A stretch of 15,468 bases of DNA, from assembly GCA_041477815.1 (NCBI GenBank), contig JBGOUV010000140.1:1-15468 (forward strand), in the 5' to 3' direction. The notes beneath the pieces were generated by a model. That model saw only the letters and a list, made by a program, of their open reading frames with translations. It was not told the DNA's origin and did not search any database. Positions 1 to 7,430 of this stretch are shown one piece after another. Position numbers and translations under genes: made by a program. This DNA is from JBGOUV01 sp041477815. GTDB lineage: Bacteria; Acidobacteriota; Terriglobia; Bryobacterales; JACQDG01. How positions within the stretch are numbered: position 1 is the first letter of the stretch; each line of letters begins with the position of its first letter.

Positions 1-1388
1 GCGGTTACGTTCGGCTGCACGATGGGATAGCCCTTCCATGGGTGCTCCCAGAGCAGCGCCCCGTCGGCGAGCGCGACGCTGGTCGCGCCGGTGGCGCTCA
101 ACAGCAGGACCTGCGCGACCCCGTCGATGGTCAACAGACGCGGCGAGCTGTAGCTCGCGCCGCGGGATGGGCCCAGCCAGCGTAGAGCGCCGGTGACGCG
201 GTCGCAGGCGACGAGTCTGCCGGAGACGCCCACGATGACGAGGTCGCCAACCACCAACGGCGAGCTCGCGAAGCCCCACGTCGGAGTCTTCATGGCGGCT
301 TCCGACGCCGCGTTGCGCGACCACACGACGGCGCCGTTACCGGCGTCGAGCGCGTTCACAATTCCGGTCGCGCCGAAGGTGTACACGCGGCCCTTGCTGA
401 GGGTCGGCGTCCCGCGCGGACCGGGACCGCCGTTCGACTCCCAGAACCGGGCGGTGTCGCGATGCGCCCATACCGGCTCGCCGGTGGTCAGTTTGTAACA
501 GCCTACGACCTCGTCGGGACCGCGCTGCTCCTGGGTGTAGATGAGGTCGCCGCGGACCGCGAAGGACGACCAGCCGGGTCCGACCGGCCGGCGCCACATC
601 GCGACCGGCGGCGACGCCGTCCAGTCGGTCTGGATCTGCACGCCGGCGACGATGCCGTCGCGGGGCCCGCGAAATCCCGGCCACACGGCTCCCGCCTCCG
701 CTCCGTCGGGAGTCTCTTCGGCGGGACTCAACCGGAGTGTCGCGGGCTTCTTGCCGGATCTGGCCCCGGACTGGACCGCGACCGGTTTCTCGGGAGCAGG
801 AGCAGGAGTCTCCGCTGCCGGCCGGGCCGGCGGTGGCGCCGGCGGCAAGCTGCCGGATTGGGCGACCAGCCGTTCCTCAGGGGTTTGCGTCCACCGCCAA
901 TGCAGGTCGTGATGGAGGGTAGCGGCGGTAAAGCCACCGGTCCGGACCAGCGCCCACGCTCCACACGCCAGCAGGATGGTCGCGGCCATGGTGGCGCGCC
1001 GAACCCCGTCCGAGAGATTCCGCGTGGCCACCGCCCAAGCTACAAAGGCGAGGCTCAGGCCCGGGATAGCCAAGAGATACAGCAAGATTCCTTGCGCCCC
1101 TGTCGCAATCGACACGTGGACGATGCTCTTTGTCGCGAACATCCCGGCGATCATCAGGACGATTGCGCCCAGGCGCTCGGACCAAGGCGCCCGGCTAAAG
1201 AACACCCACCACAGGGCGATCGCCAGCCCGCCGCCGAAGATGCCTCCAATCAGCCCATAGAGCAGGGCGTCGGGTACGACGACAGGGACGACAAACCTAA
1301 GCAACCACTGCAGGATCACGAGGACCACTCCGGGCCACAGCCGGAGCGGCTTCCGACGAGTCGGTTCCCCGGTTGGCGCGGTGGTCAT
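1..1388 (-). CDS. Membrane-anchored PQQ-like beta-propeller protein (partial, C-terminus beyond left edge)
   Basis: The frame is open from ATG at 1388 to the left edge, giving 462 codons with no stop, so the gene is incomplete. Residues 1-150 hold five hydrophobic segments (about 18-38, 42-64, 73-92, 98-119, 131-149) after a basic start (PTRRKPLRLW). An odd number of segments and a basic N-terminus predict a cytoplasmic N-terminus and a periplasmic C-terminal part. A Pro/Ala-rich linker (about 185-230) leads to WPGFRGPRDGI at about 236, a common opening of PQQ-type propeller proteins in Acidobacteria and Planctomycetes. Blade-like repeats follow (YTQEQRGPDEVVGCYKLTTG, VNALDAGNGAVVWSRNA, VACDRVTGALRWLG), as in BamB-like proteins. 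True quinoprotein dehydrogenase activity is not shown: the repeats resemble the non-enzymatic BamB/pyrrolo-quinoline repeat type. The start is favoured because a TATCAT hexamer lies 5 nt upstream. The fusion of a five-helix anchor to the propeller is the main oddity. Family call is firm; role unknown. Confidence 0.87.
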   Translation of the reverse strand, partial: MTTAPTGEPTRRKPLRLWPGVVLVILQWLLRFVVPVVVPDALLYGLIGGIFGGGLAIALWWVFFSRAPWSERLGAIVLMIAGMFATKSIVHVSIATGAQGILLYLLAIPGLSLAFVAWAVATRNLSDGVRRATMAATILLACGAWALVRTGGFTAATLHHDLHWRWTQTPEERLVAQSGSLPPAPPPARPAAETPAPAPEKPVAVQSGARSGKKPATLRLSPAEETPDGAEAGAVWPGFRGPRDGIVAGVQIQTDWTASPPVAMWRRPVGPGWSSFAVRGDLIYTQEQRGPDEVVGCYKLTTGEPVWAHRDTARFWESNGGPGPRGTPTLSKGRVYTFGATGIVNALDAGNGAVVWSRNAASEAAMKTPTWGFASSPLVVGDLVIVGVSGRLVACDRVTGALRWLGPSRGASYSSPRLLTIDGVAQVLLLSATGATSVALADGALLWEHPWKGYPIVQPNVT

Positions 1389-1833
1389 GCCAGATGATAC
1401 GCTGGCCACGAGCCGTTTGTTCCCTGGTTTCTTTGCAAACTCCGATCAAGAGCAGTCCCGGACCAGGCCCTGGCACTTGACACACCCGGTATAACAAGGA
1501 TAGAGGGGGTCGGGGGGGCATGGTAGACATCAGCAGGCAATTCCATCCGGTCGCGGATCTGTCTCCGCTGCTCCACGGCGAGGCGTCCCAGGCGCTGGTC
1601 GGCCCGGCTCGCCCGGCTGCTGGGACAGGAAGCAACCAAACGGGCAGGACCGCCGGACCGACCTCGTCGCAGATCTGCTACCAGGTCCGGGCCCGCGCGC
1701 TCATTGTGCCCCCTCGCGCCCCGGGTCCTTCGGCATGCACTCGGACCAGGCCTTGCAGTCCCGCGGCTTCCTCCCTACCGGCTGACCTCCGCCTCCGTAA
1801 ATTTGCGCGCCCGGCCCGATCGGCCCATGTACA
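1389..1833. other. Intergenic region between divergent genes, with possible decayed minus-strand frame
   Basis: About 445 bp lie between the divergently transcribed propeller and CocE genes. The ends hold -10-like hexamers (1394-1399 minus, 1830-1835 plus). In the middle a minus-strand frame stays open from about 1740 down to 1385. Its stretch at about 1518-1600 looks protein-like (ADQRLGRLAVEQ, then RRQIRDRMELPADVYHA), but it has no convincing start and turns low-complexity on either side. A run of seven G at 1512-1518, close to a run of five at 1504-1508, is conspicuous. I recognise no RNA gene, and the frame may be a remnant or chance. Confidence 0.45.
1394..1399 (-). promoter_or_regulatory. 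Candidate -10 element (TATCAT) for the propeller gene
   Basis: On the minus strand TATCAT ends 5 nt before ATG 1388 (spacer ctggc). There is no Shine-Dalgarno sequence. The position would put transcription start at or very near the start codon, so the mRNA would be leaderless. No clear -35 is visible 16-19 nt upstream. Confidence 0.45.
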
Positions 1834-1835
1834 AT
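1830..1835 (+). promoter_or_regulatory. Candidate -10 element (TACAAT) for the CocE-type hydrolase
   Basis: TACAAT ends 10 nt before ATG 1846, so transcription would begin about 3-6 nt upstream of that codon. The hexamer overlaps the alternative upstream ATG at 1834, which argues against that earlier start. No good -35 is seen at normal spacing. Confidence 0.4.
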
Positions 1836-1845
1836 GGGAACGGCT

Positions 1846-3462
1846 ATGGCACTCCGGTTCCTTGTTTTCGTGACGGTCGCCCTCGCCCAGGACGTCACCG
1901 AACAGCACGTCATGGCGCCGATGCGGGACGGGACGAAGCTCTCGACCTACCTCTACCTACCCGCAGGAAAGGGTCCCTGGCCGGTCCTGTATGAGCAGCG
2001 TTATGCCGACATCACCGGCGCCTCCAGTCGCAACAACGCCGCCGCCGTCGCCCGGAAGGGGTACGTGGTGGCGATGCAGAATTTCCGCGGCACCCACCTC
2101 TCCGAAGGAACCTATGTCGGCTACCGGGCGCTGGGGTTCGGCGAGCAGAGGGATGGCTACGACACCGTCCTGTGGCTCGCCAAGCAGCCCTGGTCCAACG
2201 GCAAGATCGGGACCTACGGAGGCTCCCAGGCCGGATACGCGCAGAATTTCCTGGCCGTCACGCAGCCGCCGCCCCTGGTGGCTCAGTTCATGACCGACAC
2301 GGGCCAGAGCCTGTTCCACCTGGGTTATCGCCGGGGGGGAACCACGCGGGTGATGGATTTCCAGGACGCTCGCGATCCCCAGCACGCCCGGGATCTGCTC
2401 CACGAGATGTTCCGGCACCCGGTGTACGACGAGTTCTGGCAACTGGAAGATACCACCCGCCACTACGACAAGATGAACCTGCCGTGTTTCATTCTGGGCA
2501 GTTGGTACGACTACATGAACGTCGGGTCGGTCGAGAGTTTCATTGGGCGCCAGCACCACGGCGGGCCGCAGTCCCGCGGCCGGCAGCAACTGCTGATCGG
2601 TCCCTGGCTGCACGGCAGCAGCCAGCGGCCGACCACGGAGGTGGGGGACCTGGTTTACCCTGCCAACGCCCACTTCCCGGTTCGCGACCACATGGTGCGT
2701 TGGTTCGATCATTTCCTCAAGGGCATCGACAACGGCGTGGAGCGCGAGCCGACGGTTCGGTATTACGTCATGGGGGCGGTGGGTGAAGACGGCGCTCCCG
2801 GAAACGAGTGGCGCACCGCCCCGGATTGGCCCGTGGCCGCTCGCCCGACGGCCTATTATCTGCACGGCCCCGCTTCCGGCACGGCCGGCCGGCTTTCCAC
2901 CGAGCTGCCGAAAGGCCCGAAGACCACGACCTACACGAGCGATCCGGCCCATCCGGCGCCGATCCCCGGGCGCGCCTTTCCCGGCGCGAAGGACGCCCGC
3001 GAGCATGAAAAGCATCCCGATGTGCGCACCTTTACCACCGATGTTCTGACCGCTCCGGTGGAGTGGACCGGACAGGTGCGGGCGGAGCTCTTCGTCTCGT
3101 CCAACGCGCGCGACGCGGATTTCATCGTTCGCGTGACCGATGTCTATCCGGACGGCCGGTCGATCTTGATCATGGACTGGCCCCGCCGCGCGCGCTTTCG
3201 CGAGGCCTGGGACCGCGAGATATTCATGAAGCCCGGCGAAGTCTACAAGATCGCTTTCGACGTCGGCTACCTCAGCCAGATTTTCAATAAGGGCCACCGG
3301 ATCCGGATCAGCGTAGCCGGCACCGGGGCCCCGTTCTACGATCCCAACCCGCAAACCGGCGAGCCCCTGACCGCAGAGCCGGCCAAGAAGGTGTTTGTAG
3401 CCACCCATACGCTGCATCATGCCGCCCCCCAGGCGTCACGGATCCTGGCGCCGGTGCATTGA
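1846..3462 (+). CDS. CocE/NonD family alpha/beta hydrolase, secreted
   Basis: This 538-residue protein matches the CocE/X-Pro dipeptidyl-peptidase S15-type hydrolases, which cleave esters or acyl-peptide bonds; the substrate here cannot be read. The alpha/beta core carries the expected triad: S127 in YGGSQAGYAQ, D222 in GSWYDYMNVG and H256 in LIGPWLHG. The C-terminal part (about 385-520) is the jelly-roll, galactose-binding-like domain of the family, with WTGQVRAELFVSSNARDADF and HRIRISVAG. A short signal peptide (MALRFLVFVTVALAQ) predicts export. I chose ATG 1846 over the in-frame ATG 1834 because the latter lies in the probable -10 hexamer and adds MGTA before the signal peptide. Length is usual for the family. 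The next gene on the strand starts 71 nt after the stop and has its own ribosome-binding site. A long antisense frame here is a codon-bias shadow. Confidence 0.9.
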   Translation: MALRFLVFVTVALAQDVTEQHVMAPMRDGTKLSTYLYLPAGKGPWPVLYEQRYADITGASSRNNAAAVARKGYVVAMQNFRGTHLSEGTYVGYRALGFGEQRDGYDTVLWLAKQPWSNGKIGTYGGSQAGYAQNFLAVTQPPPLVAQFMTDTGQSLFHLGYRRGGTTRVMDFQDARDPQHARDLLHEMFRHPVYDEFWQLEDTTRHYDKMNLPCFILGSWYDYMNVGSVESFIGRQHHGGPQSRGRQQLLIGPWLHGSSQRPTTEVGDLVYPANAHFPVRDHMVRWFDHFLKGIDNGVEREPTVRYYVMGAVGEDGAPGNEWRTAPDWPVAARPTAYYLHGPASGTAGRLSTELPKGPKTTTYTSDPAHPAPIPGRAFPGAKDAREHEKHPDVRTFTTDVLTAPVEWTGQVRAELFVSSNARDADFIVRVTDVYPDGRSILIMDWPRRARFREAWDREIFMKPGEVYKIAFDVGYLSQIFNKGHRIRISVAGTGAPFYDPNPQTGEPLTAEPAKKVFVATHTLHHAAPQASRILAPVH

Positions 3463-3524
3463 ACCACCCGGCGCGCGGGTGTAAACTTGTAGCGTGGGTG
3501 AAGGTTGTGTGTCCTACAAGAACT

Positions 3525-3530
3525 GGAGGA
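3525..3530 (+). promoter_or_regulatory. Strong Shine-Dalgarno GGAGGA
   Basis: GGAGGA sits 3 nt before ATG 3534 and fixes that codon as the start. An in-frame ATG-like extension to 3459 has no such site and encodes nothing family-like. It contrasts with the genes in this window that lack a Shine-Dalgarno sequence. Confidence 0.65.
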
Positions 3531-3533
3531 ATC

Positions 3534-5204
3534 ATGTCGGAGAAACTAACTGAAGAGGTCGAGGAAAAGGGCGCCACCCGGCGCGAACTGCTGCAGCTTG
3601 GAAACGTGCTCGCCCTGCCGGTGCTGCTGGGCGGGTTGGAGGCCCAGGCGGCGCCCGGTCCGCTGAAGCCCGGGCCCGGGATCTACCAGTCCATCGGCGT
3701 GGAGCCGGTCATCAACTGCCGCGGTACGTTCACCATCATCGGCGCCTCGATCGAGCTGCCCGAGGTCCGGGCCGCGATGGACGCCGCCTCGCAATACTAT
3801 GTGCAATTGGACGAACTGGCGGACGCGGTCGGGCGGCGCTTCGCCGAGCTGACCGGAGCGGAGTGGGGGATGGTGTCGGCCGGCTGCGCCGCCGGACTCA
3901 AGCACGTCACCGCCGCCTGCGTGGCCGGCGGCAACCCCGAGAAGCTTCTCCGCATTCCCGATATGGCCGGCCTCGACAAGACCGAGGTCATCATCCCCCG
4001 GACCTCGCGAACCGTCTATGATCACGCCATACGCAACATCGGCGTGAAGGTCATCATGGTGGATACGCCGGACGAGCTCGAGAACGCGATCAGTCCCCGG
4101 ACGGCGATGATCTACCTAACCGCCGGCGGTCCGTCCGTATCGGGACCGCTCTCGCTCGAAGCTGTTGCCAAGATTGCGAAGCCCAAAAACATCCCCATCC
4201 TGGTGGATGCGGCTGCCGAGGTGCTGACGATTCCGAGCGTACACCTGGTGCGGGGCGCCACGGTCGTGGCCTATAGCGGCGGCAAGGCCATCTGCGGGCC
4301 GCAGTGCGCCGGGCTGCTGCTGGGCAAGAAGGACATCCTCATGTCGGCGTGGCAGGCCAGCTCGCCCCACCATGGTCCCGGCCGCGACAACAAGGTCGGC
4401 CGCGAAGAGACGTTGGGCATGCTGGCGGCCGTCGAGGCGTGGGTGAAGCGCGATCACGACGCCGAATGGAAGAAGTGGCTCTCCTACCTGGACACCATCG
4501 CCAAGCGGGTTTCGGCCATTGAAGGCGTGAAGACGGCGGTGCGCGAGCCCGCCGGCCTCTCCAACCGCAGCCCCTCGCTGACCATCACCTGGGACCCGGC
4601 CAAGCTGCACATCACCGGCGAAGAAGTGGCCGAGGACCTGGCCAGAAACAAGCCGCGGATCGCGCTCGGCGCCGGGGGTGGTTTTGGGGGTGGCCGCCGT
4701 GGCGCCCCCGAACCCGAAGCTGCCGGGACGACCGCCCTTTCCATCACCGCCTGGATGATGCGGCCCGGCGACGACAGGATCGTGGGCGACCGGATTTACG
4801 GCGTGCTCTCCCAGAAGCGCAGTCCCAAGCCCGCCGCGCCCGCTCCGGCCACCAACCTCAGTGGCCGCTGGGACGTCAGCGTCGAGTTCTTCAGCAGCCA
4901 GAGCCAGCACACCTTGTTCCTCGAGCAGGAGGGCAATCGGATCCAAGGCTCGCACAAGGGAGACTACTCGACGCGGGACGTGTTCGGCACCATCGAGGGG
5001 GACCAGGTAAAACTCCGTAGCACGACTACCGAGCGCGGCGATTCCGTCAGCTTCATCTTCGCGGGCGCCGTTTCCGGCGACACCATCTCGGGGCCGATCT
5101 ACATGGGTGAATACCTGAACGCCAAGTTCACGGCCAAGCGACACGGTTATCCGTCCACGCGTGGCTCGATCCTGGTTCCAGGCGGTCCCCCGCTGGCCAA
5201 CTGA
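3534..5204 (+). CDS. Tat-exported SelA-like PLP-dependent enzyme with C-terminal beta domain
   Basis: The protein has 556 residues. Residues 12-40 look like a twin-arginine signal (GATRRELLQLG, a hydrophobic stretch, then AQAAPG). From about 52 to 425 it is a fold-type I PLP enzyme of the SelA-like branch (selenocysteine synthase relatives, including D-glucosaminate-6-phosphate ammonia-lyase types). It opens with GVEPVINCRGTFTIIGAS. The expected cofactor residues are present: D225 in ILVDAAAE, and K251 in AYSGGKAICGPQ, the likely Schiff-base lysine. TGAEWGMVSAGCAAGL is the usual phosphate-binding region. The substrate is unknown; true selenocysteine synthase is unlikely because of the export signal and the absence of Sec genes nearby. 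Two oddities: a Gly/Arg-rich insert (GAGGGFGGGRRGAPEPE, about 378-395) and an extra domain from about 441 (NLSGRWDVSVEF onward) resembling a small lipocalin-like beta barrel. It follows the secreted hydrolase on the same strand. Confidence 0.85.
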   Translation: MSEKLTEEVEEKGATRRELLQLGNVLALPVLLGGLEAQAAPGPLKPGPGIYQSIGVEPVINCRGTFTIIGASIELPEVRAAMDAASQYYVQLDELADAVGRRFAELTGAEWGMVSAGCAAGLKHVTAACVAGGNPEKLLRIPDMAGLDKTEVIIPRTSRTVYDHAIRNIGVKVIMVDTPDELENAISPRTAMIYLTAGGPSVSGPLSLEAVAKIAKPKNIPILVDAAAEVLTIPSVHLVRGATVVAYSGGKAICGPQCAGLLLGKKDILMSAWQASSPHHGPGRDNKVGREETLGMLAAVEAWVKRDHDAEWKKWLSYLDTIAKRVSAIEGVKTAVREPAGLSNRSPSLTITWDPAKLHITGEEVAEDLARNKPRIALGAGGGFGGGRRGAPEPEAAGTTALSITAWMMRPGDDRIVGDRIYGVLSQKRSPKPAAPAPATNLSGRWDVSVEFFSSQSQHTLFLEQEGNRIQGSHKGDYSTRDVFGTIEGDQVKLRSTTTERGDSVSFIFAGAVSGDTISGPIYMGEYLNAKFTAKRHGYPSTRGSILVPGGPPLAN

Positions 5205-5222
5205 CGCGACGCCCACCACCGG

Positions 5223-5265
5223 GCCGGGCCGGGGGGCCCGGCGCGGCCCAGGGGGGCCGCCCCAC
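5223..5265. repeat. GC-rich double-hairpin repeat, copy A
   Basis: Two perfect hairpins stand side by side. The first has arms GCCGGGCC (5223-5230) and GGCCCGGC (5235-5242) around GGGG. The second has arms GCGGCCC (5243-5249) and GGGCCGC (5254-5260) around AGGG, followed by CCCAC. The same layout recurs at 13719-13760. It lies just after the SelA-like gene and before the 3' end of the convergent pseudogene, so it may also act as a terminator, though no T-run follows on either strand. REP/BIME-like elements look similar; I cannot assign a family. Confidence 0.7.
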
Positions 5266-5283
5266 TTGTCGCGGCAGAGCCGT

Positions 5284-5725
5284 CTAATCTCCCGCCCGCC
5301 GCGGCGGGACCAGCGACCGGCCGGCTGGAATCAGATAGGTGAACCAGCCGATCATCATCTCCTCCCAGGTCTGGTCGCCCCACTTCACCTCGACGCTGGG
5401 ATCGGGGTTGTACTTGTTGTTGGGGGAGTTGTCGAAGTGGGCGACGCAATCGATGCGGGCGCCCTGCGGGAGCGTGAGGGGGTCGGCCAGCTCGTAGGTG
5501 AGCTGCCAGTTGAAGTCGTACCGAGGCACCTTCAGGAGCACCTGGTCGCGGCCATCGGGGAAGACGGCCGTATACTGGAAGTCCTTACCTCTTAGGTGCA
5601 TGTGGGGCATGAAGCCATTGATTTGAACGTCCTGGCGCGCGGTCCAGGTGGGACCGGACCTCGAAGTTGGGGTCCTGGGGCGGGATCTTGAACCGCCCGT
5701 TGAGGGCGCGGCCGGTCAAACCGAT
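5284..5725 (-). pseudogene. Remnant of a copper type II monooxygenase-like gene (5'-truncated, frameshifted)
   Basis: Read on the minus strand, one frame gives ALNGRFKIPPQDPNFEVRS (about 5707-5651). The next frame then continues TWTARQDVQINGFMPHMHLR to a stop at 5284. The two join cleanly if one C is removed from the CCC run at 5650-5652, so a one-base insertion broke the gene. The 3' part has GKDFQYTAVFPDGRDQVLL, FDNSPNNKYNPDP and EEMMIGWF, typical of the C-terminal region of large redoxin/cytochrome-linked proteins related to copper ascorbate-dependent monooxygenases. In that family His-x-His plus Met binds copper, and MPHMHLRG retains it. Nothing family-like can be followed upstream of about 5725, where the divergent glycosyltransferase promoter begins, so most of the gene (typically several hundred codons) is gone. 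An ORF from ATG 5610 alone (108 aa) could be miscalled as intact. A sequencing error could explain the frameshift but not the missing 5' part. Confidence 0.75.
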
Positions 5726-5740
5726 GCACCATCGAAATGG

Positions 5741-5746
5741 TAGACT
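5741..5746 (+). promoter_or_regulatory. Candidate -10 element (TAGACT) for the glycosyltransferase
   Basis: TAGACT ends 6 nt before the TTG start at 5753 (spacer cctacc), with no Shine-Dalgarno sequence. Transcription would start at about the first codon. No clear -35 is visible. Confidence 0.45.
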
Positions 5747-5752
5747 CCTACC

Positions 5753-7408
5753 TTGACCGGCATCTTCAGAAACCAGATCGGACTGCTGCTGGTCCTCTAC
5801 GCGGCGGCCTTGGGGTGGCAGGCGTGGCGGGTAGGTATTACCTTCGACGAGCCGCACCACCTGGTGGACGGCTATATGTATTGGCTGCGGCAGGACACGC
5901 TGTTTCCGGCCGACACGCCGCCGCTGACACGGATTACCAGCGGCTGGGTGGCGCGGGCGATGGCCCTCCCGCTGCGTAAGGACACCGAGGGCTGGCAGCG
6001 GCAGGGATCGTTCGATATCGGCGGCGACCTCATTCGCGGGCTGGAGGCCTCCACCGTCCGGCGGGTGTTCTTTCTGACGCGGCTGACGTTCTTGATTTAC
6101 CCGCTGGCCCTGGTTGGGCTGGTGTGGCGTTGGGGGCGGGAGATGTTCGGCGATACGGTGGCGCTGGTCGTGGCCGCCGGCACGGCGCTGGAGCCGACCA
6201 TTCTCGCTCACGGCCCTCTGATCAAGTCGGATGTGGCGGCGGCATTTGGGGCGGTGCTGTTCGCCTACCTGGCCTGGCGTTACTGGCGGCAGCCCGGCCT
6301 CGGACGCCTGGCGGCTATGGCGGCGGGACTGCTGGTGGCCGTACTGGCCAAGTTCACGCTGCTGGCCTTCGTGCCGCTGGCGGTGGGCCTGGTGCTGTGG
6401 CGGGTACCGCGACTGACCGGCGTGGGGATCGTGGGCGCGGTCCTCTATCTCGGTATTCTGACCGGATATCAGTTCTATGAGGTGCGGAAGATCAAGGCCT
6501 TCGAGTACCAGCAGATGCGGGAGGAGGGCTTCACGCCGCGCGAGGTGCAGCTCGTCCGGAAGGTAGCCGGCAAACTGAACTGGCCGGCGCAGTTTGTGAA
6601 GGGTGTCCGCTACATCGGGGCCGCCGATCGCAACCAGGGCTTCCCCGCCTACCTGCTGGGCCGCAAGATCGAGTACGGCGCTCCTTGGTATTTTCCCGTG
6701 GCCTGGGCCATCAAGTTTCCGATCGCACTGCAGATCCTGACGCTGGCGGGGCTGGCCGCGACCGTGGCTCGCCTGGCGCGGCGGGAGGCCGGAGCGGCGG
6801 ACGCCTTCCTGTGGCTGCCGCCGGTGTGCCTGCTGATCCCCGCTATCCTAACCCATATCCACATCGGGTTCCGACACATCCTGCCAGTGCTGCCGTTCTG
6901 CATTCTAGGGGGAGGCCTGGCGTTGGAGCGTTGGGGCCGCCGGCGCGGTTTCCGCGCGCTCGCCGCGGTCGCGGTGGTATGGCTGGCCGGGGCCTCGCTG
7001 TGGATCTACCCGCACGGTATCTCCTACTTCAACGAATGGATCGGGGGGCCGCGGAACGGCTGGAAATACTTGGCCGACAGCAATATCGATTGGGGCCAGA
7101 ATCTGCCCGAGGTGGCCGCCTACGTGACCCGGAACAAGATCGAAAAGATCAAGGCGTTCTACTTCGGCTACGACGTATGGGACCACTATCTGGGGCCGGG
7201 GCGGGTGGAGGTGCAGGCCGCTCCGTGGGACCAGAAATGGGTCACCACCACGCGCCTGCAGCCGGCGCCGGGCGTCTACGCCGTGAGCGTGAACATGTTG
7301 CTGGGGTACTTTTTCGTTCCCGGCTATCAGGAGTATTTGTCCTCTTTCAAGGCGCGGGAGCCGGAGGCGCGGGCGGGGTGGTCCATTTTGATCTATCACG
7401 TGAAGTAG
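5753..7408 (+). CDS. GT39/PMT-like integral membrane glycosyltransferase (GT-C fold)
   Basis: This 551-residue protein has about ten hydrophobic segments and the plan of GT-C glycosyltransferases (ArnT/PMT relatives), which move a sugar from a polyprenyl-phosphate donor to a protein, lipid or glycan on the periplasmic face. After the first membrane segment (8-28) comes ITFDEPHHLVDGYMYW with D32-E33, the conserved acidic pair of the first external loop, where catalysis is expected. Further family signs are LEPTILAHGPLIKSDVAAA, THIHIGFRHILPVLPF and, late in the protein, YLADSNIDWGQNLPE (about 438-452), a motif common in acidobacterial members. Acceptor and donor cannot be told from sequence. 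The TTG start is chosen because the hydrophobic N-terminus begins right after it and a TAGACT hexamer lies 6 nt upstream. The following secreted-protein gene starts 22 nt downstream, so the two are probably co-transcribed, though no functional link is evident. Confidence 0.85.
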   Translation: MTGIFRNQIGLLLVLYAAALGWQAWRVGITFDEPHHLVDGYMYWLRQDTLFPADTPPLTRITSGWVARAMALPLRKDTEGWQRQGSFDIGGDLIRGLEASTVRRVFFLTRLTFLIYPLALVGLVWRWGREMFGDTVALVVAAGTALEPTILAHGPLIKSDVAAAFGAVLFAYLAWRYWRQPGLGRLAAMAAGLLVAVLAKFTLLAFVPLAVGLVLWRVPRLTGVGIVGAVLYLGILTGYQFYEVRKIKAFEYQQMREEGFTPREVQLVRKVAGKLNWPAQFVKGVRYIGAADRNQGFPAYLLGRKIEYGAPWYFPVAWAIKFPIALQILTLAGLAATVARLARREAGAADAFLWLPPVCLLIPAILTHIHIGFRHILPVLPFCILGGGLALERWGRRRGFRALAAVAVVWLAGASLWIYPHGISYFNEWIGGPRNGWKYLADSNIDWGQNLPEVAAYVTRNKIEKIKAFYFGYDVWDHYLGPGRVEVQAAPWDQKWVTTTRLQPAPGVYAVSVNMLLGYFFVPGYQEYLSSFKAREPEARAGWSILIYHVK

Positions 7409-7430
7409 TCTTTCCGCCGATCAGGATAGC

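Noticed and set aside
1477..1495. TTGACA followed by TATAAC, looking like a sigma-70 promoter
   Set aside because: The two hexamers are only 7 nt apart instead of about 17, and neither has a partner at proper spacing. No gene starts just downstream.
1957..3420. Long minus-strand open frame (487 codons) opposite the CocE-type gene
   Set aside because: The sense strand has a full family match with catalytic triad. The antisense frame is rich in Arg, Gly, Val and His, as expected for a shadow of high-GC coding DNA, and has no domain.
3459..3533. Upstream start for the SelA-like gene
   Set aside because: It overlaps the end of the hydrolase gene, has no ribosome-binding site and adds a non-family leader before the Tat signal; GGAGGA marks ATG 3534.
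4116..5219. Minus-strand open frame (367 codons) opposite the SelA-like gene
   Set aside because: No recognisable motif; it mirrors the codon pattern of the sense gene.
5223..5265. Copy A of the double hairpin as a Rho-independent terminator
   Set aside because: The hairpins are strong, but no T-run follows on either strand, and the same element occurs inside an operon at 13719-13760, so termination is not its evident job.
5585..6211. Minus-strand frame of 208 codons starting inside the glycosyltransferase
   Set aside because: Only its last 25 or so codons (the monooxygenase remnant) resemble a protein. The rest is antisense to the glycosyltransferase, so it was kept only as part of the pseudogene.
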